The notes under the pieces: model-generated
The model's database searches: none
Told to the model about the DNA's origin: nothing
The model's input: the letters and a program-made list of their open reading frames with translations, nothing else
Source: Zopfochytrium polystomum
Taxonomy: Eukaryota > Chytridiomycota > Chytridiomycetes > Chytridiales > Chytridiaceae
Assembly: GCA_025765615.1 (NCBI GenBank)
Contig: JAIVFJ010000758.1
Coordinates: forward strand, 1-10,405
DNA length: 10,405 bases
Direction: 5' to 3'
Position numbers and translations under genes: made by a program
Shown: piece after piece, positions 1 through 9,320 of the stretch
How the letters are laid out: the number at the start of each line of letters is the position of its first letter
How positions within the stretch are numbered: position 1 is the first letter of the stretch

Positions 1-3000
1 AAGACCAGCGACCTTAGGCCCAAATCCACTGCTGAAATGTTCAAATCCTGTTGCTCTGCAGTGGGAATCAACTCAGGATGCAGCCTCTCCAGCCTGTCCT
101 TAACCCCTGAACACTCCAAAACATGCCTCCTAGTGCACTTCTCTGCACAGCCAGCCCTTGCACTGTTGGTGAAATGCTACCATCCCAGCCATCCACATCA
201 GCAGGTGTCTGAGCCACTTCCTGTTAAATGCCGCACCAGATCGAATAACTTGGCATGGCCCCATGTGTGAGGCACTCCAAAGCCTGAGCCACCCCTGTGG
301 GGGAGGATTTCTGCTGGACACCTCACCAGAGCCCGCTTGTGCATCAGCAGCATGTCTGCAGCCTCAATGTTCTTTGTTCTCACCACTGGCAACTCAATGT
401 CATAGGCCTGGTTGTGGGAACCACAAGTGGCGACTCCACAAAGGAGGGCCGCCTCACAGAGTTCAAGAAATACTGAATATCCGTATAGTCAAGCGAAAAC
501 TTGTCAAGGACTGTCCCACAGAGGCCCCTGAAGCAATCTTTTCCACCATGTGCCTGTACATCTGAGCCGTTGTGTTGCGAGCATCCTGAATGTGGTGCAG
601 TCTGAAAAAGTATCTGGCGTTCAGCATCCTGTTCCTGGCTGCCACAGGGACCACTCCAAACATCAGATGCAGGGCCGCCCCTGAGGAGGTCTTCCCCAGT
701 GACAGCGCCTGCCGCAGGCACTTGTCCTGCAACTTCTGCGCATCCTTCAGCTGTGTGTGAGTCAGGGGGCGCAGTGCGAACCCATACTCCATCATTGGTC
801 TCAGGAAACACATGTAAACCCTGTAAGAGCACACGGGCCTGAAGCCCCAGCCGTTGAAACCCCGAGCAGCCAGAAAGGCCAGCATCTTTTCTGTTTTCCT
901 CAGTCTCATGGCCAGCGAGGCCTCAAAGTCAATACCCCTGCAGGTGCGCACAAGACCCAACTGGGTAGTAGACTCCTCCTGGGGAATCTCCACTCCATTC
1001 ATCTTCAACTTCAAATTCTTCTTGGCTGAAACTGCAACACACTTCGTGGCAGCAAATGTCATCCCCCGCTTAAGGGACCACTCATACACCTTGTCTAGCA
1101 TTCTCTGAAGTACCGTCGCATCCTTGGCAAATACTGAGGAGTCGTCAGCAAAGAGCAGCGAGTTGAGCGAGGTTGCATTAAATGTCAGCATGTGGTCTCT
1201 GAAAGACATGGCCAACGTCTGAGGCAAGGAGTTGATGGCAACATTGAACAGCATGGGTGACAGGACTGTGCCTTGGAGAAATCCTCTTGTCACTTGGATC
1301 TGAGCAGACTTGTTCCCAAGTACCAGCAGCTGGCATGCATTGAAATCAAACAAAGATCTGAGGATCGGCAGCAGTTGAGTCCTTGTAAGTCACGACTCTT
1401 ATCATTCTTGGCAAACCAGATGGAGTCCCACACCAGACTCCTGTTTGTGCAGTCATACGCGGCCTTAATGTCCAAATACACCACATGCATCTGGGGGTTC
1501 AGCTGCTGAAGCTCATGCAAAGTGTAGGCCTGGTCCATGGTGGACCGCTTTCTTCTGAAACCTCCCTGCGCCCTGTGGATCATGCCTTCAACCACACGCT
1601 CAACCTGGGGTGCAATCACTCGCTCAAACACCAGTCGCATCCTAGAGCACAAGGAGATGGGTCTGTAGTTTGCAACATCGCTGTTGATCCCCTTGTTCTT
1701 GTAGACCAAGGCCACATTGGCCACAGACCACAGAGATGGAACCACATGAAGAGAGGCCACAAGCTGAAAGAATCTGTGCAGGACTGCAGCAACCAAATGC
1801 GGAGCAATTGAGACCAACTCCCCAAAAAGCATGTCTTCTCCAGGGGCTTTGCCCCTGGGGGCATTCTTGCAGGCTTCTTCAACATGAACCTTCTTAATCC
1901 AGGAGACTTCAGACTGCTTCAGAGGGACTTTGTTCACAGTAACTGCTGATTCTTCAAGAGCCACGGCGTCAGGGACATCAGTTCCAGTTGGCTCATGGCC
2001 TATGGTTGTGCGGAAATGGACTTCGTAATGGCCCATCTTCTGGGGGTCAAGGGCACACTGGCTCCTATCTGAACGTGCCTTCTGACACTTGATGCGCTTG
2101 GCCTCACCAGCAAAGTCGCGCACAGCAGAGTCCTGAACAGCTGAATATACACGCTTCCTGTACCGCTTGATGGCAATCTTCACAATCTTATTCCACTGAC
2201 GAAACTGAGTCCAGGCCATCTTCTGCCCCACAGGATCATCATCTGGGTGAGCCTCAGCAGCCCTTCGCGCCTCCACGCGACGGCGCTTTAGCTCCTCCAG
2301 ATGCTTCTCCCGGACCTCTGGTCCTCCAGATCCACCCCTAAGCGAACTTTCCCAGCCACCTTAACAGCATTGTCCATGAGCCACTGCATGACCAAGTCTG
2401 AAACAGCATCCACACAAGCCAAGCGCCTCTCAAAAGTCCAGAGCTCTCCGGCCTCAGCGGCAGCTTCAACTTCTTTCCAAACTGAATGAATCTGGGCTCT
2501 GATGGGTTTCCTGGTCTTCTCAAGGCAGCTAGCATACTTGGTCTGTCTCATCATGAGTCTCCGAACATTCAGGCGCTCAAACGGGGGCTTGGTCGTCAGA
2601 TCCCCATTGAAGTTGAAAGTCAGCAGCCGGTGATCTGAGAATCCAACATACTCTGCAGGGTCATCATGGACAACCAGGTTCTGAACAAAGGGGAGAGCAT
2701 GCTGGTTGACAAACAGAAGATCAGTGACCCCCCGTCCACCAGGTCCACCAGCCCTTCCCTCTGTCATTGTGGTCCACTGGCCACGAACCGGCGCAACCCT
2801 CCTCCACTGGGAAGGAGGTCGCAGCCAGTCCTGCAGCCAGCAAACACGTTCAGCAGGAGCAGAAGTGCGGCATCCATATTCACGCATCCAGATGTTGAAG
2901 TCTCCAATAATCAAAAAGGGTGCTGCAGGCAGGAGGATGCTAACTTGACTAACTTGATCTTGGAATTCCTGCAGAGATTCCAGAGGTGTGCTCGGCGCAA

Positions 3001-3361
3001 AATACGTCAATCCAACAATCAGCTCCGACATCTTCACAATGATCCATTCTCCCTTGGGGGACCTGTGCAGGGTCTGCACCACCAGGTGGGCATTTCTGTC
3101 CAGGTCCCCACTCACAACAACAGCAACTCCTTTCTTTGCCCTTGTTCCAACATTCCGCCCAGGTTGATAAGGAGGGGGCACCCCCCTTGCCTCAGCAACA
3201 ACACCCCGAACTGCACTCATACTGTCAGAACTCCACATTCCAATATCTGAAAACAACATATAGTCTACTTGAAAATCTGAAAAAATTTCCTGAACTTGAT
3301 CTGAATGTCCAGCTAAGGATCCATGGGCATTCAAAAATCCAAATCTCAATGACTTGCTCAT
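1..3361 (-). pseudogene. LINE ORF2 (endonuclease-reverse transcriptase), left copy, frameshifted and cut by window edge
   Basis: The ORF starts with ATG at 3361, overlapping the ORF1 stop. An APE-type endonuclease domain comes first and is uninterrupted to about 2340: LNAHG near the start, GDFN, and FSDHR. A missing base in an A-run at about 2340 shifts the frame. The next segment (about 2276-1390) holds the reverse transcriptase fingers (NYRPISL) and motif A (YLDIKAAYD, 1452-1478). A missing base near 1387 shifts the frame again. The third segment holds motif B (RGFLQGTVLSP) and motif C FADD (1141-1152), and runs to a further shift at about 501. After that, indels near 410, 318, 275, 270 and 163 scramble the C-terminal region with its Cys/His finger. 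At about 1063-1068 this copy is in frame where the right copy has an extra base. Identification of the family is sure; whether every indel is real is not. Confidence 0.92.
3358..3361 (-). promoter_or_regulatory. ATGA stop-start overlap of ORF1 and ORF2, left copy
   Basis: On the minus strand the four bases ATGA hold both the ORF2 start (ATG) and the ORF1 stop (TGA). The same arrangement occurs in the right copy at 8097-8094. Overlaps of this kind are known in other LINEs (SART1 of silkworm is the best-known case) to support ORF2 translation by termination-reinitiation. The mechanism here is inferred. Confidence 0.75.
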
Positions 3362-4010
3362 GTTTCCATGGCATTAGCATCGCCTGCACGCACAGCAGTG
3401 GGTTCAGTCTCAGTTTCCCTCCCCTTCCCCTTCGCACCAGAGGGTGCAGATGGGTACAGAGAGAGATCCTTCAACTTCCCCCTCAAGAGTGTCTCCAACT
3501 TCTTTGGCACAGATGCATAGATAGACTTGGCAACATTTGGTGGTGGTCTGAAGAATGGATGGTTCAGGATCCCAGCAACCCGGCGGATATACGCCTGCAC
3601 AGCTGCTTCCCTAGCTTCAGGAGAATCCTTCAACTTCGAGGGCATCCAGGGCTCACAATCAGTGTCCACGGCAATCTCAGCATCAGCACAAGCCTTGATG
3701 AACTTCTCCTTGTCTCCCTCATACACCCAGCATTCCATCAGAGCAGCATACTGGCCAATGACTGAAATTTCTGGTACTCTGGGGAAGCCCTTCTCAGGTC
3801 TGAACACAAGTCTCATGCTGTGGCGGGGGTTAGCCCGACCCACATCTGAAAGGTTAGGTCGGATGTTCACTGGAACGAACTTAGCCTCGGGCAGCGACGA
3901 CTCAGGCCGGACGTAGCCTGGCGCTGAGCGCCGAGCCGCGACGGCTGAGGGACGCGGCCTCAAAACCTGAGCAATCTTGTCTTCAACAGAGGCATTGGGA
4001 TCGGCAGTGA
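3358..4010 (-). pseudogene. LINE ORF1, 3' part only, left copy
   Basis: This is the C-terminal half of the ORF1 protein, matching the right copy from about codon 192 to the stop (codon 408) with few substitutions. The proline-rich N-terminus, coiled coil and glycine/acid linker are missing because the element is truncated here. Reading upstream, the frame meets a TAG stop inside the telomeric repeat, so no fusion protein can start further up. The first in-frame ATG is well inside the fragment (the Met of HSMRLVF). The stop TGA overlaps the ORF2 ATG. A transcript of this copy would lack a normal ORF1 start, so coupled ORF2 translation would also be impaired. Confidence 0.88.
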
Positions 4011-4022
4011 CCTAACCCTAAC
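4011..4022 (-). repeat. Telomeric repeat tail (TTAGGG type) of right LINE copy
   Basis: The minus strand reads GTTAGGGTTAGG, just under two TTAGGG units. It follows GAAAA at the LINE 3' end and is followed at once by the truncated ORF1 of the left copy. The same 12 bases in the same position occur at 9377-9366 and 9607-9596. The G-rich strand is the element sense strand, so native polarity would place the chromosome tip to the left. Confidence 0.9.
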
Positions 4023-4094
4023 TTTTCAACGGGATTTATTCGCTCCAACCCGCCCCCGAAGGAAAGGGTGAGGAATCTGCAACTTTGAAAGTTA
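4019..4094 (-). promoter_or_regulatory. 3'-terminal nested stem-loop of right LINE copy
   Basis: On the sense strand an outer stem can form between TAACTTTCAA and TTGAAAAGTTA (one bulged A), the latter including the first TTA of the telomeric tail. Inside it, 4076-4038 forms a bulged hairpin: ATTC pairs GAAT, CTC pairs GAG and ACCC pairs GGGT, topped by a CC-TTCG-GG apex. Equivalent folds exist at 9374-9448 and 9604-9667. In stringent-type LINEs a 3' stem-loop is the reverse-transcriptase recognition site, and I infer the same role here. The sense strand also carries AATAAA at 4040-4035, 12 bases before the telomeric tail, a possible polyadenylation signal. No poly(A) tail is present. Confidence 0.7.
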
Positions 4095-4313
4095 AAAAGT
4101 GCATACATATGAAATAGGAGAAACATGTCCAGAGGCAAGAAAGTGGTGCCAAGTAGAGAATCAAAAGGCAGAAGAGAAAAACAAAGAACAGCAACTAGGT
4201 CAAAAGGAAAAAGAGGAGAGGATCCACAGAGGTGAGGTGAGATTTAACAACAAGAAAACAAATAGATAACAAATGAGGTTCGAGGGACTGCACCTGAAAC
4301 ACTGCACAAACTG
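4023..4313 (-). other. 3' UTR of right LINE copy
   Basis: This is the non-coding stretch between the ORF2 stop (4316-4314) and the telomeric tail. Its distal part (about 4095-4300) is strongly purine-rich on the plus strand, so the transcript would be pyrimidine-rich. The divergent copy at 9608-9891 has the same bias and recognisable blocks, for example a plus-strand AAAAACAAAGA block and repeated ACAAATGA-like words near the ORF2 stop. The last 75 or so bases form the nested stem-loop described separately. No ORF of interest is seen on either strand. Confidence 0.85.
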
Positions 4314-4838
4314 TCACCCAGCTCCGGCCTCCTCCTCTGAATCAGAGTCCACATGCCCATTGCCGTCCACTGTCCCCTCAACACCCTCCGTTTCCTTCTT
4401 CTTCCACTTTTCCCTTGACTCCCGCCACTGTTTGTTCCGTACTGGATCGTAGGTGGTGATGATGACTGACCTTGCAAGCTTGCGCACCCTGGCTGCTGCC
4501 ATCCGTTCCTGAATGCTCATATCCTGTCGGTCCACACGACCTGCCTCCACCACGACCTCTGCTTCCTCTGCTGCTGTTGTCTCTGAAGCATCAGTGAAAT
4601 TCGCAAGTCCTCCACACTCAATGCGCATCTGCATGATCATTCTGGCCAGCTTCATTCCCATCTTCTTGGAGGCAATGCGAGTCTCCTTAGAGATCTTGTC
4701 CTCAGCTTTGGCACTGTAGGGGGCCCAAAAGACCAGCGACCTTAGGCCCACATCCACTGCTGAAATGTTCAAATCCTGTTGCTCTGCCGTGGGAATCAAC
4801 TCAGGATGCAGCCTCTCCAGCCTGTCCTTAACCCCTGA

Positions 4839-4892
4839 ACACTCCAAAACATGCCTCCTAGTGCACTTCTCTGCGCAGTCAGCCCTTGCACA
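4839..4892 (-). other. C-terminal Cys/His finger of ORF2
   Basis: Within the C-terminal ORF2 segment the spacing C-x4-C-x7-H-x3-C is visible (C of HQQC, C of ADC, H of RRH, C of LEC), with an additional Cys in the x7 stretch. Many LINEs (R2, L1, R1 types) have a CCHC-type finger downstream of the reverse transcriptase, thought to help bind RNA or target DNA. The exact zinc ligands are inferred. In the left copy the same stretch (about 130-185) is disrupted by a 2-nt loss near 163. Confidence 0.65.
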
Positions 4893-7800
4893 CTGTTGGT
4901 GAAATGCTACCATCCCAGCCATCCACATCAGCAGGTGTCTGAGCCACTTCCTGTTAAATGCCGCACCAGATCGAATAACTTGGCATGGCCCCATGTGTGA
5001 AGGCACCTCCAAAGCCTGAGCCACCCCGGTGGGGGAGGATTTCTGCTGGCACCTCACCAAAGCCCGCTTGTGCATTGCCAGCATGTCTGCAGCCTCAATG
5101 TTCTTTGTTCTCACCACTGGCAACTCAATGTCATAGGCCTTGGTGGTGGGAACCACAAGTGGCACCTCCACAAAGGAAGGCCGCCTCACAGAGTCCAAAA
5201 AATCCTGAATACCCGTATAGTCAAGCGAGAACTTTGTCAAGGACTGTCCCACAGAGGCCCCTGAAGCAATCTTTTCCACCATGTGCCTGTACATCTGAGC
5301 TGTTGTGTTGCGAGCATCCTGAATGTGGTGCAGTCTGAAAAAGTATCTAGCGTTCAGCATCTTGTTCCTGGCTGCCACAGGGACCACTCCAAACATCAGA
5401 TGCAGGGCCGCCCCTGAGGAGGTCTTCCCCAGTGACAGCGCCTGCCGCAGGCATTTTTCCTGCAATTTCTGCGCATCCTTCAGCTGTGTGTGGGTCAAGG
5501 GGCGCAGTGCAAACCCATACTCCATCATTGGTCTCAGGAAACACATGTAAACCCTGTAAGAGCTCACGGGCCTGAAGCCCCAGCCATTGAAACCCCGAGC
5601 AGCCAAAAAGGCCAGCATCTTTTCTGTTTTCCTCAGTCTCATGGCCAGTGAGGCCTCAAAGTCAATACCCCTGCAGGTGCGCACAAGACCCAACTGGGTA
5701 GTAGACTCCTCCTGGGGAATCTCCACTCCATTCATCTTCAACTTCAAATTCTTCTTGGCTGAAACTGCGACACACTTCCTGGCAGCAAATGTCATCCCCC
5801 TGCTTAAGGGACCACTCATGCACCTTGTCTAGCATTCTCTGAAGTACTGTCGCATCCTTTGCAAAGACAGAGGAGTCATCAGCAAAGAGCAGTGAGTTTA
5901 GGGAGGTTGCATTAAATGTCAACATGTGGTCCCTGAAAGACATGGCCAATGTCTGAGGCAAGGAGTTGATGGCAACATTGAACAGCATGGGTGACAGGAC
6001 TGTGCCTTGGAGAAATCCTCTTGTCACTTGGATCTGAGCAGACTTGTTCCCAAGTACCAGCAGCTGGCATGCATTGAAATCAAACAAAGATCTGAGGATC
6101 GGCAGCAGTTGAGTCCTTGTAAAGTTACGACTCTTGTCATTCTTGGCAAACCAGATGGAGTCCCACACCAGACTCCTGTTTGTGCAGTCATACGCAGCCT
6201 TAATGTCCAAATACACCACATGCATCTGGGGGTTCAGCTGCTGAAGCTCATGCAAAGTGTAGGCCTGGTCCATGGTGGACCGCTTTCTTCTGAAACCTCC
6301 CTGCGCCCTGTGGATCATCCCTTCAACCACGCGCTCAACCTGGGGTGCAATCACTCGCTCAAACACAAGTCGCATCCTAGAGCACAAGGAGATGGGTCTG
6401 TAGTTTGCAACATCGCTGTTGAGCCCCTTGTTCTTGTAGACCAAGGCCACATTGGCCACAGACCACAGAGAAGGAACCACATGAAGAGAGGCCACAAGCT
6501 GAAAGAATCTGTGCAGGACTGCAGCAACCAAGTGCGGAGCAATTGAGACCAACTCCCCAAAAAGCATGTCTTCTCCAGGGGCTTTGCCCCTGGGGGCATT
6601 CTTGCAGGCTTCTTCAACATGAACCTTCTTAATCCAGGAGACTTCAGACTGCTTCAGAGGGACCTTGTTCACAGTAACTGCTGATTCTTCGAGGGCCCCA
6701 GCGTCAGGGACATCAGTTCCGGTTGGCTCATGGCCTATGGTTGTGCGGAAATGGTCTTCGTAATGGCCCATCTTCTGGGGGTCAAGGGCACACTGGCTCC
6801 TATCTGAACGAGCCTTCTGACACTTGATGCGCTTGGCCTCACCAGCAAAGTCACGCACAGCAGAGTCCTGGACAGCTGAATATACACGCTTCCTGTACCG
6901 CTTGATGGCAATCTTCACAATCTTATTCCACTGACGAAACTGAGTCCAGGCCATCTTCTGCCCCACAGGATCATCATCTGGGTGAGCCTCAGCAGCCCTT
7001 CGCGCCTCCACTCGACGGTGCTTTAGCTCCTCCAGATGCTTCTCCCGGATCTCTGGTCCTCCAGATCCACCCCTAAAGCGAACTTTCCCAGCCACCTTAA
7101 TAGCATTGTCCATGAGCCACTGCACGACCAAGTCTGAAACAGCATCCACACAAGCCAAACGCCTCTCATAAGTCCAGAGCTCTCCGGCCTCAGCGGCAGC
7201 TTCAACTTCTTTCCAAACTGAATGAATCTGGGCTCTGATGGGTTTCCTGGTCTTCTCAAGGCAGCTAGCATACTTGGTCTGTCTCATCATGAGTCTCCGA
7301 ACATTCAGGCGCTCAAACGGGGGCTTGGTGGTCAGATCCCCATTGAAGGTGAAGGTCAACAGCCTGTGATCTGAGAATCCAACATACTCTGAAGGGTCAT
7401 CATGGACAACCAGGTTCTGAACAAAGGGGAGAGCATGCTGGTTGACAAACAGAAGATCAGTGACCCCCCGTCCACCAGGTCCACCAGCCCGTCCCTCTGT
7501 CATTGTGGTCCACTGGCCACGAACCGGCGCAACCCTCCTCCACTGGGAAGGAGGTCGCAGCCAGTCCTGCAGCCAGCGAACACGCTCAGCAGGAGCAGAA
7601 GTGCGGCATCCATATTCACGCATCCAAATGTTGAAGTCTCCAATGATCAAAAAGGGTGCTGCAGGCAAAAGAGTGCTAACTTGACTAACTTGGTCTTGAA
7701 ATTCCTGCAATGACTCCAGAGGTGTGCTTGGCGCAAAGTATGTCAATCCAACAATCAGCTCCGACATCTTCACAATGATCCATTCTCCCTTGGGGGACCT

Positions 7801-8093
7801 GTGCAGGGTCTGCACCACCAGGTGGGCATCACTGTCCAGATCCCCGCTCACTACAACAGCCACTCCCTTCTTTGCCCTAGTTCCAACATTCCGCCCAGGT
7901 TGATACGGAGGGGGCACCCCCCTTGCCTCAGCAACAACACCCCGAACTGCACTCATACTGTCAGAACTCCACATTCCAATATCTGAAAACAACATATAGT
8001 CTACTTGAAAATCTGAAAAAATTCCTTGAACTTGATCTGAATGTCCAGCTAAGGATCCATGGGCATTCAAAAATCCAAATCTCAATGACTTGC

Positions 8094-8097
8094 TCAT
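8094..8097 (-). promoter_or_regulatory. ATGA stop-start overlap of ORF1 and ORF2, right copy
   Basis: The ORF1 TGA (8096-8094) and ORF2 ATG (8097-8095) share two bases. The -1 phase and lack of spacing point to ORF2 being made by termination-reinitiation rather than by an internal promoter. The junction is identical in the left copy. The mechanism is inferred from comparable LINEs. Confidence 0.78.
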
Positions 8098-9320
8098 GTT
8101 TCCATGGCATTGGCATCGCCTGCACGCACAGCAGTGGGTTCAGTCTCAGTTTCCCTCCCCTTCCCCTTCACACCAGAAGGTGCAGATGGGTACAGAGAGA
8201 GATCCTTCAACTTCCCCCTCAAGAGTGTCTCCAATTTCTTTGGCACAGATGCATAGATAGACTTGGCAACATTTGGTGGTGGTCTGAAGAATGGATGGTT
8301 CAGGATCCCAGCAACCCGGCGGATATACGCCTGCACAGCTGCTTCCCTAGCTTCAGGAGAATCCTTCAACTTTGAGGGCATCCAGGGCTCACAATCAGTG
8401 TCCACAGCAATCTCAGCATCAGCACAAGCCTTGATGAACTTCTCCTTGTCCCCCTCATAAACCCAGCATTCCATCAGAGCAGCATATTGACCAATGACTG
8501 AAATTTCTGGTACTCTGGGGAAGCCCTTCTCAGGTCTGAACACCAGTCTCATGCTGTGGCGGGGGTTAGCCCGACCCACATCTGAAAGGTTAGGTCGGAT
8601 GTACACTGGAACAAACTTAGCCTCGGGCAACGACGACTCAGGCCGGACGTAGCCCGGCGCTGAGCGCCGAGCCGCGACGGCTGAGGGACGCGGCCTCAGA
8701 ACCTGAGCAATCTTGTCTTCAACAGAGGCATTGGGATCGGCGGCGACAAAGATGCCTTTCACAAACGGGCTGGGATGAATAGGCTTAGGACCAGAGAGCG
8801 CAACAGTTGCGGCAAAACTTAGCGGGTGCACAGTCTGCTTCGTTCGAGGGAGACTTGGCCATCCTCCAGGCGTCTGTGGTCGCTCCGAGGCGCGGGACGG
8901 GGGGCGACGCCCCCCCCCACCACGTCGCAATCGTTCTCTTCCGTCCTCCTCATAGTCCAAGTCATCATCGTCCACCCGAGTCGAATGTCTGGGTCGACTG
9001 CCGCCGTCGTCAGACGAAGTGGCACCGCCACCACCTCCGCCCATTCTGCCGCCACCATCCGACTGGAGCAGGGAGATCTCCGCTTCCAACTCACGAATGC
9101 GCTTGTCCTTCTGTTTAATGGTCTCATTGAGGCGGCCGATCTCCCCCCTAAGGCGGTCGATCTCAGCCACACTGTAATCGTGCTTTTCGCTGTGTAGCTT
9201 GAGCATTGCATTCGTTCGTTCCATAAAGTCGGAGACTTCCTCCATAGACGGGGGCGGGCGCCGGGGCGGCGGAGGCGGGAACATCGCTTGTGAAAAGGTT
9301 GGCGGACTGGTTTGTGACAT
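8094..9320 (-). CDS. LINE ORF1 protein, coiled-coil, putative RNA-binding chaperone
   Basis: This is an intact 408-codon ORF and the only full-length gene in the window. Residues 1-25 are proline-rich (PPPPPRRPPP). Residues about 28-86 are heptad-like and charged (EIDRLRGEIGRLNETI, then RIRELEAEISLL), predicting a coiled coil for oligomerisation. Residues 88-160 form a low-complexity Gly/Asp/Arg linker (runs of G, VDDDD, RRGGGGRR). Residues about 165-390 form a conserved folded-looking domain, retained in the left copy, that I do not recognise. No CCHC knuckles are seen, unlike ORF1 of many R1/Jockey-type LINEs; coiled coil plus a basic C-terminal domain recalls L1-type ORF1. By family logic it would coat the element RNA and form particles with ORF2. 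ATG at 9320 is the first Met. The frame stays open further upstream through the telomeric repeat to a TGA, but with no ATG. The stop overlaps the ORF2 start. Confidence 0.88.
   Translation of the reverse strand: MSQTSPPTFSQAMFPPPPPRRPPPSMEEVSDFMERTNAMLKLHSEKHDYSVAEIDRLRGEIGRLNETIKQKDKRIRELEAEISLLQSDGGGRMGGGGGGATSSDDGGSRPRHSTRVDDDDLDYEEDGRERLRRGGGGRRPPSRASERPQTPGGWPSLPRTKQTVHPLSFAATVALSGPKPIHPSPFVKGIFVAADPNASVEDKIAQVLRPRPSAVAARRSAPGYVRPESSLPEAKFVPVYIRPNLSDVGRANPRHSMRLVFRPEKGFPRVPEISVIGQYAALMECWVYEGDKEKFIKACADAEIAVDTDCEPWMPSKLKDSPEAREAAVQAYIRRVAGILNHPFFRPPPNVAKSIYASVPKKLETLLRGKLKDLSLYPSAPSGVKGKGRETETEPTAVRAGDANAMET

Larger units (their letters stand above)
1..4010 (-). mobile_element. Left LINE copy, 5'-truncated, 3' end outside window
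   Basis: This non-LTR retrotransposon copy lies head-to-tail with its right neighbour and is very similar to it: base 1 aligns with base 4729 of the neighbour, and the homology continues to about 4010 (neighbour about 8746). The 5' end is lost. Homology stops inside ORF1, around codon 192, and abuts the telomeric tail of the upstream copy directly. 5' truncation is the usual product of incomplete target-primed reverse transcription. The 3' part (end of ORF2, 3' UTR, tail) lies beyond the window edge. The copy carries many 1-2-nt indels relative to its neighbour, near 163, 270, 275, 318, 410, 501, 1387 and 2340, so it cannot encode a full ORF2 as written. No target-site duplication can be assessed. 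Confidence 0.93.
4314..8097 (-). pseudogene. LINE ORF2 polyprotein: APE endonuclease, reverse transcriptase, Cys/His finger; one frameshift
   Basis: This ORF makes the retrotransposition enzyme, which nicks target DNA and copies the element RNA onto it. It spans about 1260 codons. Endonuclease, residues 1-250: N11 (LNAHG), Y120 (TYFAP), D154 and N156 (GDFN), D214 (VTDLLF), S242-D243-H244. The position of the usual catalytic Glu appears to hold D39 (LFSDIG). Reverse transcriptase, about 540-770: NYRPISL at 565-571, motif A D631 (YLDIKAAYD), motif B 693-703 (RGFLQGTVLSP), motif C FADD 738-741. One extra T at about 5801, after a run of five C, breaks the frame just before motif D; the left copy lacks this T and reads through. 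The rest continues in another frame (true homology from about 5798) to TGA at 4316-4314, with a Cys/His finger at 4892-4839 and an acidic C-terminus (DSDSEEE). ATG at 8097 overlaps the ORF1 stop. As written, only an 811-codon truncated product is possible; a single-base sequencing error is a fair alternative. Confidence 0.93.

Noticed and set aside
1290..2340. Introns explaining the ORF2 breaks in the left copy
   Set aside because: Frame changes are 1-nt differences against the uninterrupted right copy, with no inserted sequence or splice sites.
2666..3250. Plus-strand ORF of 194 codons
   Set aside because: It lies opposite the endonuclease domain of ORF2. The corresponding plus-strand ORF in the right copy (from 7402) is cut short, and the protein is low-complexity; it is a shadow of conserved minus-strand coding.
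4011..4022. Interstitial telomere as a scar of chromosome fusion
   Set aside because: Fusions give head-to-head arrays. Here a short same-sense repeat recurs at three element 3' ends.
4314..5000. RNase H domain at the ORF2 C-terminus
   Set aside because: No conserved acidic motif set of RNase H was recognised; this region has the Cys/His finger and an acidic tail instead.
5662..5819. Programmed frameshift within ORF2
   Set aside because: The left copy reads through this region in one frame without the extra T, so the shift in the right copy is an insertion, not a conserved recoding signal.
8905..8925. C-rich run as a G-quadruplex or regulatory site
   Set aside because: It lies in the Gly/Arg-rich linker coding of ORF1 (RRGGGGRR) and is explained by codon composition.
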